In this document: positions 1 to 7,104 of the stretch, piece after piece
Layout of the letters: the number at the start of each line of letters is the position of its first letter
Numbering within the stretch: position 1 is the first letter of the stretch
Assembly: GCA_028276345.1 (NCBI GenBank)
Contig: JAPYWM010000036.1
Location: forward strand, 1-9,557
Origin: Sphingobacterium sp.
GTDB lineage: Bacteria > Bacteroidota > Bacteroidia > SpSt-205
Reading direction: 5' to 3'
Length of the DNA stretch: 9,557 bases
Notes under the pieces: generated by a model
The model's input: only the letters and a program-made list of their open reading frames with translations
Database searches by the model: none
Told to the model about the DNA's origin: nothing
Program-made: the position numbers and the translations under genes

Positions 1-2
1 CT

Positions 3-1106
3 TACCGCATTGCCTGTGGGTGCAACGTGCCCGGGGCTTTTCATTTCCCCCTCCATCCTCTTCTGCGCGGGCGCGGTACAGTTTTCTTTTTGCCGGCCTG
101 GGATGAAGAAGGCCTCTTCCCTACCCCGAGTGGCGACCATAGCCACGACCTCCTGGGTATGGCTTTTTATGTGCTGTCGCTTTACCCCCTCTACGAGTGG
201 CCCTATGCCTATGACGCCTACGGTCTCTACCGCTGGGAAGCGCTGCCCTTTTATCAGGCGGAATTCTGGAAGTATCCCTTTTTGCAGGTTCACTGGTATC
301 GGGTTTTAGACGCTATGGGCTATCCCTACCAGAAGCCGTCTTTTCACTGGGAAGTGGGCTGGGATATCGACCATCCCTATGCGTGGAAAGGCCGATGGGG
401 TCTGCGCTGGTGGATAGGTGGCCTACGCCGAAAAAACCTACACAAACGAATCCTCGCTCAAATCGACCGTGTAGCTGACCCTTACGATAGGCATGAGCAG
501 ATTATTCGGCACTTTCCGCCGGAGCATACCCGGTTTTTTATGCTCCTTTCCAATACGCATCGGCTCGATAGTCTGGTGCCGCCCACGCATCCCTTCTGGC
601 GGGAGTGGAGCCGCGCGCTCCTATCGCAAGGTTATGCCGTGGGCCTTCATCCCTCTTATCGCAGCCGGGAGAAACCAGCCTTGATCGCCCGAGAAAAAGC
701 GCTCTTGGAAGCTTATACTGGTCGGCCGGTAACGTTTTCTCGGCAGCATTATCTGCGTTACTTTTGGCCGGAGACGTTCTATCACCTCTTTGCCGCAGGG
801 ATACAAGAAGACTATTCCCTCTCTTTTCCGGAGCGGAGTGGGTTTTTGCTTGGGACCGCTTTGCCGACAAGCTTGTACGATGCTTCACAGGATAAGCCTT
901 TACCGCTGCGATTTCATCCAGTGGCTCTGATGGACCAGGTGTACCTACGGCGAGGGGATAGCGCAGGACTGGCCCAGGAAGTTCAGCGTCTCTACGCGGC
1001 CGTTTCGCAAGTGGGGGGTAAACTGCATTTTCTTTGGCATAATTCCACCTGGGAGGCTGCCGAGCCGCTTCGCCAGCTTCTGCATGCTCCCAGCCCCGCC
1101 GGATAA
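3..1106 (+). CDS. Polysaccharide deacetylase family protein (DUF7033-like N-terminus), 5'-truncated by window edge
   Basis: The frame is open to the left edge, so the true start lies upstream. The first GTG (27) is probably internal, because the residues before it read on smoothly. Counting from that GTG, the N-terminal part (about 1-105) resembles the DUF7033 region that precedes NodB-like deacetylase domains in Bacteroidota. The catalytic-type part starts at DIDHPYAWKG (113-122), the usual Asp-containing metal/acid motif. It continues with GYAVGLHPSYRS (202-213), SRQHYLRYFWPETF (238-251), EDYSL (261-265), an MD motif (302-303) and HFLWHNST (334-341). This order of motifs is typical of the family, whose members are predicted to remove acetyl groups from cell-surface polysaccharide; substrate and activity are inferred. 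It ends in TAA and converges on the next gene. A non-catalytic deacetylase homologue cannot be excluded. Confidence 0.8.
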   Translation, partial: YRIACGCNVPGAFHFPLHPLLRGRGTVFFLPAWDEEGLFPTPSGDHSHDLLGMAFYVLSLYPLYEWPYAYDAYGLYRWEALPFYQAEFWKYPFLQVHWYRVLDAMGYPYQKPSFHWEVGWDIDHPYAWKGRWGLRWWIGGLRRKNLHKRILAQIDRVADPYDRHEQIIRHFPPEHTRFFMLLSNTHRLDSLVPPTHPFWREWSRALLSQGYAVGLHPSYRSREKPALIAREKALLEAYTGRPVTFSRQHYLRYFWPETFYHLFAAGIQEDYSLSFPERSGFLLGTALPTSLYDASQDKPLPLRFHPVALMDQVYLRRGDSAGLAQEVQRLYAAVSQVGGKLHFLWHNSTWEAAEPLRQLLHAPSPAG

Positions 1107-1151
1107 TCCTATTGAAGCCTCAATCTATCGGACAAGGGACGACCTCCTCAG

Positions 1152-1186
1152 AAAAAAGAAAAGGGGCACCCCGCTGGGGGCGCCCC
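1152..1186 (-). terminator. Rho-independent terminator of the T9SS-type gene
   Basis: On the minus strand a GC-rich hairpin (1163-1186) has outer arms GGGGC/GCCCC and inner arms CCCC/GGGG around a GCT loop. It is followed directly by the T-rich tract TTTTCTTTTTT (complement of 1152-1162). It lies 24 nt past the TAA of the minus-strand gene. There is no T-tract on the plus-strand side, so it should end minus-strand transcription, and at most weakly block the convergent deacetylase transcript. Confidence 0.85.
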
Positions 1187-1209
1187 GGGCGGTATGACAA
1201 CCAGTACCC

Positions 1210-2418
1210 TTAGGGGAGCACGTGGAGGCGATGCGCCTGCCCGCGAGTGATAAGGAGGTAGATTCCCGGCTGGGCGGGGAGGGTGAGAGGGCTTTGTAGG
1301 AGGCCTTGATTAACCTTCTGTCCACTTAGGTTGTACAGCTCATAAGGGGCTCCGAGCCAGCTTTGGGGTAAGGTCAAGCTTTCGCAAGCACGTCCGCAGA
1401 GGCTATAAGAGGGCCTTTCTCCTGGATGCAGGGCCGTCGTGACTACTTTATAAGCGTAGCGGTCTCGCTCAATGGGCTCGCAGACAGGCTCGCAGCTTTC
1501 ATACAAAATTATCGCCACATTACCATTCATATCGTAGGAGAAGCGCGTAACGTTCGTCGCAGTCTCAGGAGAGGGAAAATAAAATCGGAATATCAGGGAA
1601 TCCGTGTCTATTTGCTGACTAGTAGGCGATATATAGGTGATGAACTCTTCGGAGGCCTGGATTGCCAGGGAGCTGAAGCCAAGGTTCACATACAAAGTAT
1701 CTTTTAGGTAGTTGGGGCGACTAGCGGCGTCATAGGATAGTTTTTGCAGATAGATGGCGAGCGCACCTCCACTGAGGCTGGCATGGACACGCACCGAGTC
1801 TAACAGAGCCCCTACGTACTTATACCACCCTTTGGCAATCTGGTCCCAAGTGTTTGTGTTCACATTGAAGGTGTCTATAGCCGAACTGTCCAATCGGCCA
1901 GCATTGAACCAAAAGCGCCGACGCTGATACGGCTGCCAGGAAGTGGTATATTGATAAAAAGTGTTAGTTTGAAGATCCGTAGTACCAACCGTGGAATAGG
2001 TGAATACGACGCTATCCGCAGCTTGCCAGGTCGTACCATCCGGACTGGTATAAGTAACCTGAATAGAATCCTTCCCATCCGAAGTGTAATAGTAGCGCGT
2101 CTCGGCGGAGTCCACCCATGTTCCGCCGCTCCTGCGGAAAAGGCTATCAGTCCAGACCTTAGTGGAACCGGGGTAATAGGTGTAGGTATTGAGCTGGTTT
2201 TCGAGCCAGGTACTGGAATTGTTATCGTAGAGGTCGTTGTACAAGCTGTCTACGACGTAAGTGTTTTGCGTCCTGAGCTGAGGGGTGTCTCTAAAAAGCC
2301 TGACAGGTGTAAGGCTTTTTCTGATTTCCAGGACTTTTTGCAGGTGCGCTTGTGAAATCTGCGCCCATCCACGCCCTCCGAGGAGGGCCAGCAAGGCTAT
2401 CATACCCAGGTATCGCAT
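1210..2418 (-). CDS. Secreted repeat protein with T9SS type A-like C-terminal sorting tail
   Basis: This 402-residue exported protein has no recognisable enzyme domain. A signal peptide is clear (MRYLGMIALLALLGGRGWA, cleavage likely before Q20). Residues 55-262 are a tandem array with an exact 30-residue period (listed separately). After it come a short YD-like segment, RFSYDMNGN (292-300), and two Cys pairs (C309/C313, C341/C345) that could form disulfides. The last 45 residues (from about 358) match the type A sorting tail: YELYNLSGQKV, then a strand pair, PGIYLLIT and a terminal HRLHVL. In that system the tail directs passage across the outer membrane by T9SS and is usually removed. Eight D(S/T)(A/I/L/V) O-glycosylation-type motifs lie in residues 57-275. 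The gene is monocistronic, with its own promoter and terminator, and is divergent from DUF2723. Its function is unknown; an adhesive or surface-layer role is only a guess. Confidence 0.85.
   Translation of the reverse strand: MRYLGMIALLALLGGRGWAQISQAHLQKVLEIRKSLTPVRLFRDTPQLRTQNTYVVDSLYNDLYDNNSSTWLENQLNTYTYYPGSTKVWTDSLFRRSGGTWVDSAETRYYYTSDGKDSIQVTYTSPDGTTWQAADSVVFTYSTVGTTDLQTNTFYQYTTSWQPYQRRRFWFNAGRLDSSAIDTFNVNTNTWDQIAKGWYKYVGALLDSVRVHASLSGGALAIYLQKLSYDAASRPNYLKDTLYVNLGFSSLAIQASEEFITYISPTSQQIDTDSLIFRFYFPSPETATNVTRFSYDMNGNVAIILYESCEPVCEPIERDRYAYKVVTTALHPGERPSYSLCGRACESLTLPQSWLGAPYELYNLSGQKVNQGLLQSPLTLPAQPGIYLLITRGQAHRLHVLP
1633..2256 (-). repeat. Exact 30-residue tandem protein repeat, seven units
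   Basis: Within the secreted protein, Trp occurs at residues 71, 101, 131, 161 and 191, each preceded by Thr or Ser. An aromatic residue recurs at 79, 109, 139, 169, 199, 229 and 259. A second aromatic falls two residues later in the first five units. Asp, mostly followed by Ser, recurs 14 residues before the Trp at 57, 117, 177 and 207 (148 is one off). Five units are clear and two are decayed (Trp replaced by A221 and L251). Alternating aromatics and Gly-containing turns suggest one beta-hairpin per unit. The pattern resembles the degenerate W...Y-x-Y-D repeats of many Bacteroidota secreted proteins. The repeat is at protein level; the DNA copies have diverged. Confidence 0.75.
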
Positions 2419-2422
2419 GGGG

Positions 2423-2451
2423 CAAAGATATGGAAAAGCCTGAAATCCAAA
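2423..2451 (-). promoter_or_regulatory. Bacteroidota promoter (TTTG-N17-TATCTTTG) of the T9SS-type gene
   Basis: Reading the minus strand, TTTG (2451-2448) is followed after 17 nt by TATCTTTG (2430-2423), which fits the Bacteroidota -33 TTTG / -7 TAnnTTTG consensus. Only CCCC separates the -7 element from the ATG (2418), so transcription would start at or next to the start codon. No Shine-Dalgarno sequence is present or would fit. Confidence 0.75.
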
Positions 2452-2512
2452 TTCCGCTGTGGGGCTATGGTTGGTCAGGGACTTTTCGGGCAGTCCAATG
2501 TCCCTCGTAGCC

Positions 2513-2520
2513 TATCTTTG
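2513..2520 (+). promoter_or_regulatory. -7 element TATCTTTG of the DUF2723 gene
   Basis: TATCTTTG fits the Bacteroidota -7 consensus TAnnTTTG. It is followed by CCCCG and then the ATG at 2526, so the mRNA should be leaderless or nearly so. A good TTTG -33 box is not visible at the expected distance; the nearest T-rich run (TTTTCG, ending at 2488) is slightly too far upstream. Confidence 0.7.
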
Positions 2521-2525
2521 CCCCG

Positions 2526-5507
2526 ATGCCATATAAGAAGCAGACCTGGCTTTTTGGGGGGATCGTGTTTCTCACGGCGCTGATCACGTATGGGTTGACA
2601 GTGGCGCCTACGGCAAGCTTTTGGGATTGTGGGGAGTTTATCGCGACGGCCAATGAGCTGGAGGTACCTCACCCACCCGGTGCGCCCCTGTATTTGGTAG
2701 TGGCACGTCTCTTTGCTATGCTGGCCCCCTCGTCGGAAAAAGTTGCCTATTTTATCAATTGGGTCAGTGTGCTGAGTGGGGCTTTTACGGCCCTCTTCGT
2801 GGCTTGGATTACCATGCACTTTACCAAAAAGGCCTTAGGAGACCCTGACCGACTTCTGATCGGGTTTAGCGGACTCGTCGGAGGGCTTGTAGCCACCTTT
2901 GCCGACTCGGTGTGGTTCAATACCGTAGAAGCCGAAGTCTATGCCCCCAGTGCCTTTTTTACAGCCCTGGTGATCTGGCTTATGTGCGTCTGGGAGGAAA
3001 CGGAAGACCTCCGCCGACAGAATCAGATCCTTATTCTCATTGCCTTCGTTTTTGGTCTCTCCATTGGGGTGCACCTCCTCAATCTCCTGACGCTGCCTGG
3101 TCTGGCCCTCATGTACTACTTCCGAAAAACCCCCAAGGTAACCGCGCTGGGGATCGTGACGGCCTTTGCCGCCGGGGCTGGTCTGCTGGTCTTTCTCCAG
3201 TACGGCGTGATTCAATATACCGTTTCACTCGCCTGGCCACTGGAAAAGGTCCTCGTAGGCACCACCAATCCCGAAACGCACGAGGAGACCGGTCTCGGGC
3301 TACCTTTTGGGACGGGGTTAGCGGTGTTTATTGTGATTCTTTTTGGTGCACTGGCTGCGCTGGTCTACTATGCCGAACGGACCAAAAAGCCGCTTCTCTC
3401 CACCGTAGCGCTAAGCTTGCTTTTCATTTACTTAGGCTATTCGTCGTATGCGGTTATCTTTTTACGTTCTCACGTAGAGCCGCCCATTGATGAAAACGAC
3501 CCCAGCAATGTGGTGAATTTTTTGAGCTATCTCAAACGGGAGCAGTATGGTGAGACGCCGATTATTTGGGGTACCCTGTACAACGCCATCCCAAAGGACT
3601 ATAAGGCTACCAGCCCAGCTTACCTGCGCTACCGCACCTCCACCAGATATGTCTACGATGGCGAGAAAATCACCTACGACTACGACCTCAAGGACTATCG
3701 CTTTTTCCCACGCATGTGGAGCCCCAGCCATTATTCCGGACAGGGGCCATTCAGCTACATCAACTATGTGAAAAATAAAGGCGCCGATCCTAATAGTCCC
3801 TACGACGATAAGCCCACTGGCATAGAGAATCTCTACTTTTTCTGGGATTACCAGCTGCGGCACATGTATATTCGGTACTTTTTGTGGAACTTCGTCGGCC
3901 GAGAATCGGAAGCTTATGACAGCCGGTGGGAGAGCGGATTGGAATTTGGACGGCTTTCCAAGCTACCCCCACATAAACGTAAGGACCCCTCCAAAGCTCA
4001 TTACTATGGCCTGCCGTTACTTTTAGGGCTACTTGGGGCAGCTTGGCACCTTAAGCGCCATCGGCGGCATGCGATGGTGGTTTTGACCCTCTTTCTCATG
4101 ACTGGGGTAGCGATTATCTTGTATCTCAACCAGCCGCCTAACCAACCCCGTGAGCGGGACTACTCTTATGTGGGGTCTTTTATTGTTTTTGCGATGTGGG
4201 TGGGGATAGGCGTGGCAGGAGTAGCGGAGTGGCTCCGAGAAAAGCTCCACAAAAACTTAGATGTCCCGATAGGCATCGCTACACTGGGCGTCCCCATTCT
4301 TATGGCTGCGCAGAACTGGCGTTCCCACTCTCGCGCAGGGAATTATGTGCCCCCCGACGCAGCTTACAACTTCCTCATTTCCTGTCCGCCCAATGCGATT
4401 CTCTTCACCAATGGCGATAATGACACCTTTCCCCTGTGGTACCTGCAAGAAGTAGAAGGCATCCGTACCGATGTGCGTATCGTCAACCTCAGTCTCCTCA
4501 ATACAGACTGGTACATTTCCCAGCTCAAGTACAATAGTCCGAATGGCGCCCTCCCCGTCCCGATTTCTTTACCGGATGAGCTCTTCATGGGCGAAAAAAC
4601 GGCCTCTATCCCCGCGCAATCCCGCCTTCTTGCTATACCGGTGGATAAAACCGCCTTTTTGAAGAACTACCCCACTGAGGGGCGTTTTTCGGCGGAGGAT
4701 TTGTCCGACACCCTCTACTGGCAAGTTCCGGTGCGGGGTAGCGGCCAAAATACCTACCTCCTCAAGCAGGATTTCATGACCTACGACATCGTTACCAGCG
4801 CGATTAACCAGGGCTGGAAACGTCCCATCTGCTTTGCCAATACCCTACCTTCCTTTAGCTACCTGGGCCTCTCGGACTACCTCTATCAGCGGGGCAACGT
4901 CTACGAGCTCCTTCCGCTCAAACCCCGGCAATCCACCGGCAGCAGCATCTACAATGCCGCCGTCCAGGATAGCCTGACGCATCACCTGCTGACCGAAGTC
5001 TTTCGCTATCGCAACCTCAATAACCCGCAAGTCTTTTACGACCAGAATACCCTGCGTATGATCAATACCTATCGGTCGGTCTTTTATCGGCTGGCAGAGC
5101 ACTATGTGCAAAAAGCGCTGGAAAAAGACACGGCTTCCCCAGCAGAGGCAGCGCAGCTGCGACAAAAGGGCCGGGAGCTGCTTACCTTCCTAAACGAGAA
5201 GATTTCTCCGGAAGCCTGTCCGCTGGAAGCCTACCAGGTAGCCCAGGAGGCCAACCTCTGGCTGGGTCTGGGAGATACCGCAAGGGCGACGGCGCTCACT
5301 TCGGAAAACCTCACCCGCTTAGAAAGTGAAGTAGCCTACCTCTTAGCCACCCGCGATGTATGGACTGACATGGACCTACTTTATGCAGGCGTAGATGGGA
5401 CGCTTCGCATTGCCATGGCCCTCGGACAAGAGGATCTTACTAAACGAGCTCTGCGACTTAGTGATAGTTTGCGTGCGCTGGATCCTTCTCCTCGGCGCCG
5501 CCGCTAA
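2526..5507 (+). CDS. DUF2723 (TMEM260-like) membrane protein, predicted protein O-mannosyltransferase
   Basis: This 993-residue inner-membrane protein has its length and motifs in line with DUF2723. The N-terminal half is polytopic, with hydrophobic segments at about 8-28, 76-98, 110-130, 137-155, 166-197, 205-228, 262-282 and 290-313. Another cluster lies at about 495-508, 516-534, 550-568 and 580-596. After the first segment comes SFWDCGEF (31-38), whose D34/E37 fit the acidic catalytic position of GT-C transferases. Family hallmarks follow: NQPPNQPRERDYSYVGSF (535-552) and NGDNDTFPLWYLQEVEG (629-645), leading into a soluble extracytoplasmic C-terminal domain. The eukaryotic relative TMEM260 is a protein O-mannosyltransferase, so transfer of mannose or another sugar from a lipid donor to exported proteins is the best inference; the bacterial substrate is not known from sequence. 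Its 3' end overlaps the GWxTD gene. Confidence 0.85.
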   Translation: MPYKKQTWLFGGIVFLTALITYGLTVAPTASFWDCGEFIATANELEVPHPPGAPLYLVVARLFAMLAPSSEKVAYFINWVSVLSGAFTALFVAWITMHFTKKALGDPDRLLIGFSGLVGGLVATFADSVWFNTVEAEVYAPSAFFTALVIWLMCVWEETEDLRRQNQILILIAFVFGLSIGVHLLNLLTLPGLALMYYFRKTPKVTALGIVTAFAAGAGLLVFLQYGVIQYTVSLAWPLEKVLVGTTNPETHEETGLGLPFGTGLAVFIVILFGALAALVYYAERTKKPLLSTVALSLLFIYLGYSSYAVIFLRSHVEPPIDENDPSNVVNFLSYLKREQYGETPIIWGTLYNAIPKDYKATSPAYLRYRTSTRYVYDGEKITYDYDLKDYRFFPRMWSPSHYSGQGPFSYINYVKNKGADPNSPYDDKPTGIENLYFFWDYQLRHMYIRYFLWNFVGRESEAYDSRWESGLEFGRLSKLPPHKRKDPSKAHYYGLPLLLGLLGAAWHLKRHRRHAMVVLTLFLMTGVAIILYLNQPPNQPRERDYSYVGSFIVFAMWVGIGVAGVAEWLREKLHKNLDVPIGIATLGVPILMAAQNWRSHSRAGNYVPPDAAYNFLISCPPNAILFTNGDNDTFPLWYLQEVEGIRTDVRIVNLSLLNTDWYISQLKYNSPNGALPVPISLPDELFMGEKTASIPAQSRLLAIPVDKTAFLKNYPTEGRFSAEDLSDTLYWQVPVRGSGQNTYLLKQDFMTYDIVTSAINQGWKRPICFANTLPSFSYLGLSDYLYQRGNVYELLPLKPRQSTGSSIYNAAVQDSLTHHLLTEVFRYRNLNNPQVFYDQNTLRMINTYRSVFYRLAEHYVQKALEKDTASPAEAAQLRQKGRELLTFLNEKISPEACPLEAYQVAQEANLWLGLGDTARATALTSENLTRLESEVAYLLATRDVWTDMDLLYAGVDGTLRIAMALGQEDLTKRALRLSDSLRALDPSPRRRR

Positions 5508-6375
5508 GGCCCAGCTCATCTTGCCGCTTGTGGAGCGGCCTTTCGCCGTGAAGCCCCCCTTAGAGGCAAGGGCTTTCCGGATAGATTCCAGCTGGTGGGC
5601 CCTTGTAGCGCGCATCGAGCTGGAAACGTGGCAGGATTATGCTTTTGACTCCCATATCCAGGTGCAATGGCGCCTATACAGCGAGGAGGGAAAGGTGATA
5701 GCCGAGACCCTTCTCTCAGTACCCGATACGCTTTCTCTGCCGGTGCACTTTCGCTGGCGCCTGCCCGCCGGCCTTGCCGCGCACTGGGCCTATCTGGAAG
5801 CTTTTCCCGAGACCCTTCCCGAAAAAGCCCACTATGCGCGCCTGTACCTACCAGCCCCCCTGGTACAAGCCTACCCTCTCCAGCCAGAGCCTTGGCTCCA
5901 TAGCCCTCTCCGCCTCATGGAGCGTGCAGGAAAAGTTCATCAAGTTAGCCTGGGGGATAGCTTGTGGGAGGTGTTTTTTGAGCCGGCCCGGGTGGATACC
6001 GCCTGGCCGCTTTTGCCGTACATTTTAGATGACTATAAGCCCCGCTGGGCCTACACGCCCTGTGCTTGGTATGTGCGGGGCGATACCACGCAGGTCTTCT
6101 GGACCTGTGGGCTTGCTGGCCCCCCACCCAAAAAGCTCAACCTTCCTCCCACCTACCGGCCCGATGCCCAGAGGCACTTTTCCAGCTTCAAGCCCGGCGA
6201 CCGCACGGACCGCGGCCTTATCTACGCCAAGTGGGGCCCGCCCGACCTGCGCCTCTATACGACTTCTATGGAGACCTGGGTCTATACCCGGACCAGAATC
6301 AGCTTTACCTTTGAGCGAAAAGGACACGAATGGGTTCTCCAGAGACGCCTGGAATACCAGGCCGTGTGGAAGTGA
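5461..6375 (+). CDS. GWxTD-type domain secreted protein
   Basis: This 304-residue protein was identified by its C-terminal block KPGDRTDRGLIYAKWGPPDL (244-263) followed by METWVYTR (270-277). That is the TDRG...YxxxGPPD...ETWVY signature of GWxTD proteins, which are of unknown function and common in Bacteroidota. The name-giving Trp is replaced: the motif reads GDRTD. The protein is also shorter than the roughly 400-plus residues I expect for the family. Start choice: GTG at 5461 gives MIVCVRWILLLGAAAKA-Q, a good signal peptide with cleavage before Q18; GTG at 5473 gives a shorter version. The ATG at 5395 would add an unlikely extension. The start overlaps the DUF2723 reading frame by 47 nt, implying translational coupling. 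Four O-glycosylation-type motifs (D89, D166, D179, D208) suit an exported protein. Confidence 0.75.
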   Translation: MIVCVRWILLLGAAAKAQLILPLVERPFAVKPPLEARAFRIDSSWWALVARIELETWQDYAFDSHIQVQWRLYSEEGKVIAETLLSVPDTLSLPVHFRWRLPAGLAAHWAYLEAFPETLPEKAHYARLYLPAPLVQAYPLQPEPWLHSPLRLMERAGKVHQVSLGDSLWEVFFEPARVDTAWPLLPYILDDYKPRWAYTPCAWYVRGDTTQVFWTCGLAGPPPKKLNLPPTYRPDAQRHFSSFKPGDRTDRGLIYAKWGPPDLRLYTTSMETWVYTRTRISFTFERKGHEWVLQRRLEYQAVWK

Positions 6376-7067
6376 TTACAGACCTCCGGGCACTCAGGCG
6401 GGCCTTAGAAGGCGGGATAGCCATAGACCGAGTAGTTTGCCCGGCAGGAAAACCCTACCTACCCGCCCTATACCAGCTGGTTCGGCGATATAACCTCCGG
6501 GTGCAGCAAGTTCCCCCTTCAGCCCTGCCGAAAGGCGCCACATGGGGCGCGGCCTATGTGAGTCCAGTGCCTTTTCGGAGCGTAGAAGAGCTGCTTGCGG
6601 GGCCGGTAGAGGGATTATTGGTAGCCCTGGTCGGTATCACGGACGTGCGAAATGTAGGGGCAATTGTGCGGAGTGCGGCGGCATTTTCAGCGCGGGGGAT
6701 TATATGGCCAGCGGAGAAGACGACCTCACCCGCTAATCCAGAGCTGTGGCGTAGCAGTGCCGGCGCGCTTTCTCACTTGCCCCTATTCCGTTCCCATCGC
6801 CTGTACACGGACCTCCAAAAACTATCCAGCGCCGGCTGGTCCCTCATTGCTACGACCAAGCCCTCCCCGCAGGCTACGGCGCTCTCCGCGTGGCGGTGGC
6901 CACCAGCGGCTATCCTTCTTCTGGGTCGCGAAGACAAAGGCCTCCCCCCGGAGTACCTCGCCCTGGCCTCTACCCATCTCACTATTGCGCACACTCCCGC
7001 TGTAGAATCGCTCAACGTCAGCACAGCCGCCGCCATCCTTCTGTGGCATTACTACCAGCAGCAATAG
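6372..7067 (+). CDS. SpoU/TrmH-family RNA 2'-O-ribose methyltransferase
   Basis: This cytoplasmic SAM-dependent enzyme methylates ribose 2'-OH in rRNA or tRNA. It has 231 residues from the GTG at 6372. The three SPOUT motifs are intact: motif 1 GITDVRNVGAIVR (88-100, with N94 and the catalytic-type R100), motif 2 ILLLGREDKGL (181-191, with E187) and motif 3 ESLNVSTAAAI (212-222, with N215). SSAGALSHLPLF (128-139) resembles the conserved segment of RlmB-like members. The N-terminus MITDLRALRRAL...IDRVV fits the short substrate-binding domain. The GTG at 6372 overlaps the upstream TGA as GTGA, the classic coupled arrangement. An ATG at 6330 would add 14 residues of no family resemblance. RlmB-type rRNA modification is likely, but the target nucleotide cannot be told. 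Confidence 0.9.
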   Translation: MITDLRALRRALEGGIAIDRVVCPAGKPYLPALYQLVRRYNLRVQQVPPSALPKGATWGAAYVSPVPFRSVEELLAGPVEGLLVALVGITDVRNVGAIVRSAAAFSARGIIWPAEKTTSPANPELWRSSAGALSHLPLFRSHRLYTDLQKLSSAGWSLIATTKPSPQATALSAWRWPPAAILLLGREDKGLPPEYLALASTHLTIAHTPAVESLNVSTAAAILLWHYYQQQ

Positions 7068-7091
7068 CCCCCACCCCTGGTATGCCTTTTG

Positions 7092-7099
7092 TACCTTTG
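7092..7099 (+). promoter_or_regulatory. -7 element TACCTTTG of the lolA-pyrF unit
   Basis: TACCTTTG fits TAnnTTTG and is separated from the ATG (7105) by only CTAGC. It is the same octamer as in the tRNA-Phe promoter. It lies in the 37-bp gap after the methyltransferase gene. No clear TTTG -33 box is visible, so this may be a weak internal promoter added to read-through. Confidence 0.6.
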
Positions 7100-7104
7100 C
7101 TAGC

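Larger units (their letters stand above)
2419..2524. repeat. 12-bp inverted repeat formed by the two divergent -7/start regions
   Basis: GGGGCAAAGATA (2419-2430) and TATCTTTGCCCC (2513-2524) are perfect reverse complements, 82 bp apart. Each arm is the -7 element plus initiation region of one of the two divergent genes. The identity extends through the CCCC tract beyond the promoter consensus. This could be shared initiation-region preference or a shared regulator site. Confidence 0.8.

Noticed and set aside
538..888. 116-residue minus-strand reading frame within the deacetylase gene
   Set aside because: It is a shadow frame of a well-supported gene, with no start signal and no recognisable domain.
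1163..1186. Hairpin as a bidirectional terminator
   Set aside because: The plus-strand side is followed by GGGCGGTATG rather than a T-tract, so only minus-strand termination is supported.
1951..2355. 134-residue plus-strand reading frame opposite the T9SS-type gene
   Set aside because: It is antisense to a gene with signal peptide, repeats and sorting tail. It has no recognisable domain and no promoter.
2419..2524. 12-bp inverted repeat as an RNA hairpin or insertion-sequence ends
   Set aside because: The arms are 82 bp apart, coincide exactly with the two promoter/start regions, and enclose no transposase gene.
5395..5460. ATG start for the GWxTD gene
   Set aside because: It would place a non-hydrophobic extension before a clear signal peptide and lengthen the overlap with DUF2723. 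GTG 5461 or 5473 fits better.
6330..6371. ATG start for the RNA methyltransferase
   Set aside because: The added residues have no family resemblance, and the GTG at 6372 forms a GTGA overlap and matches the expected N-terminus.
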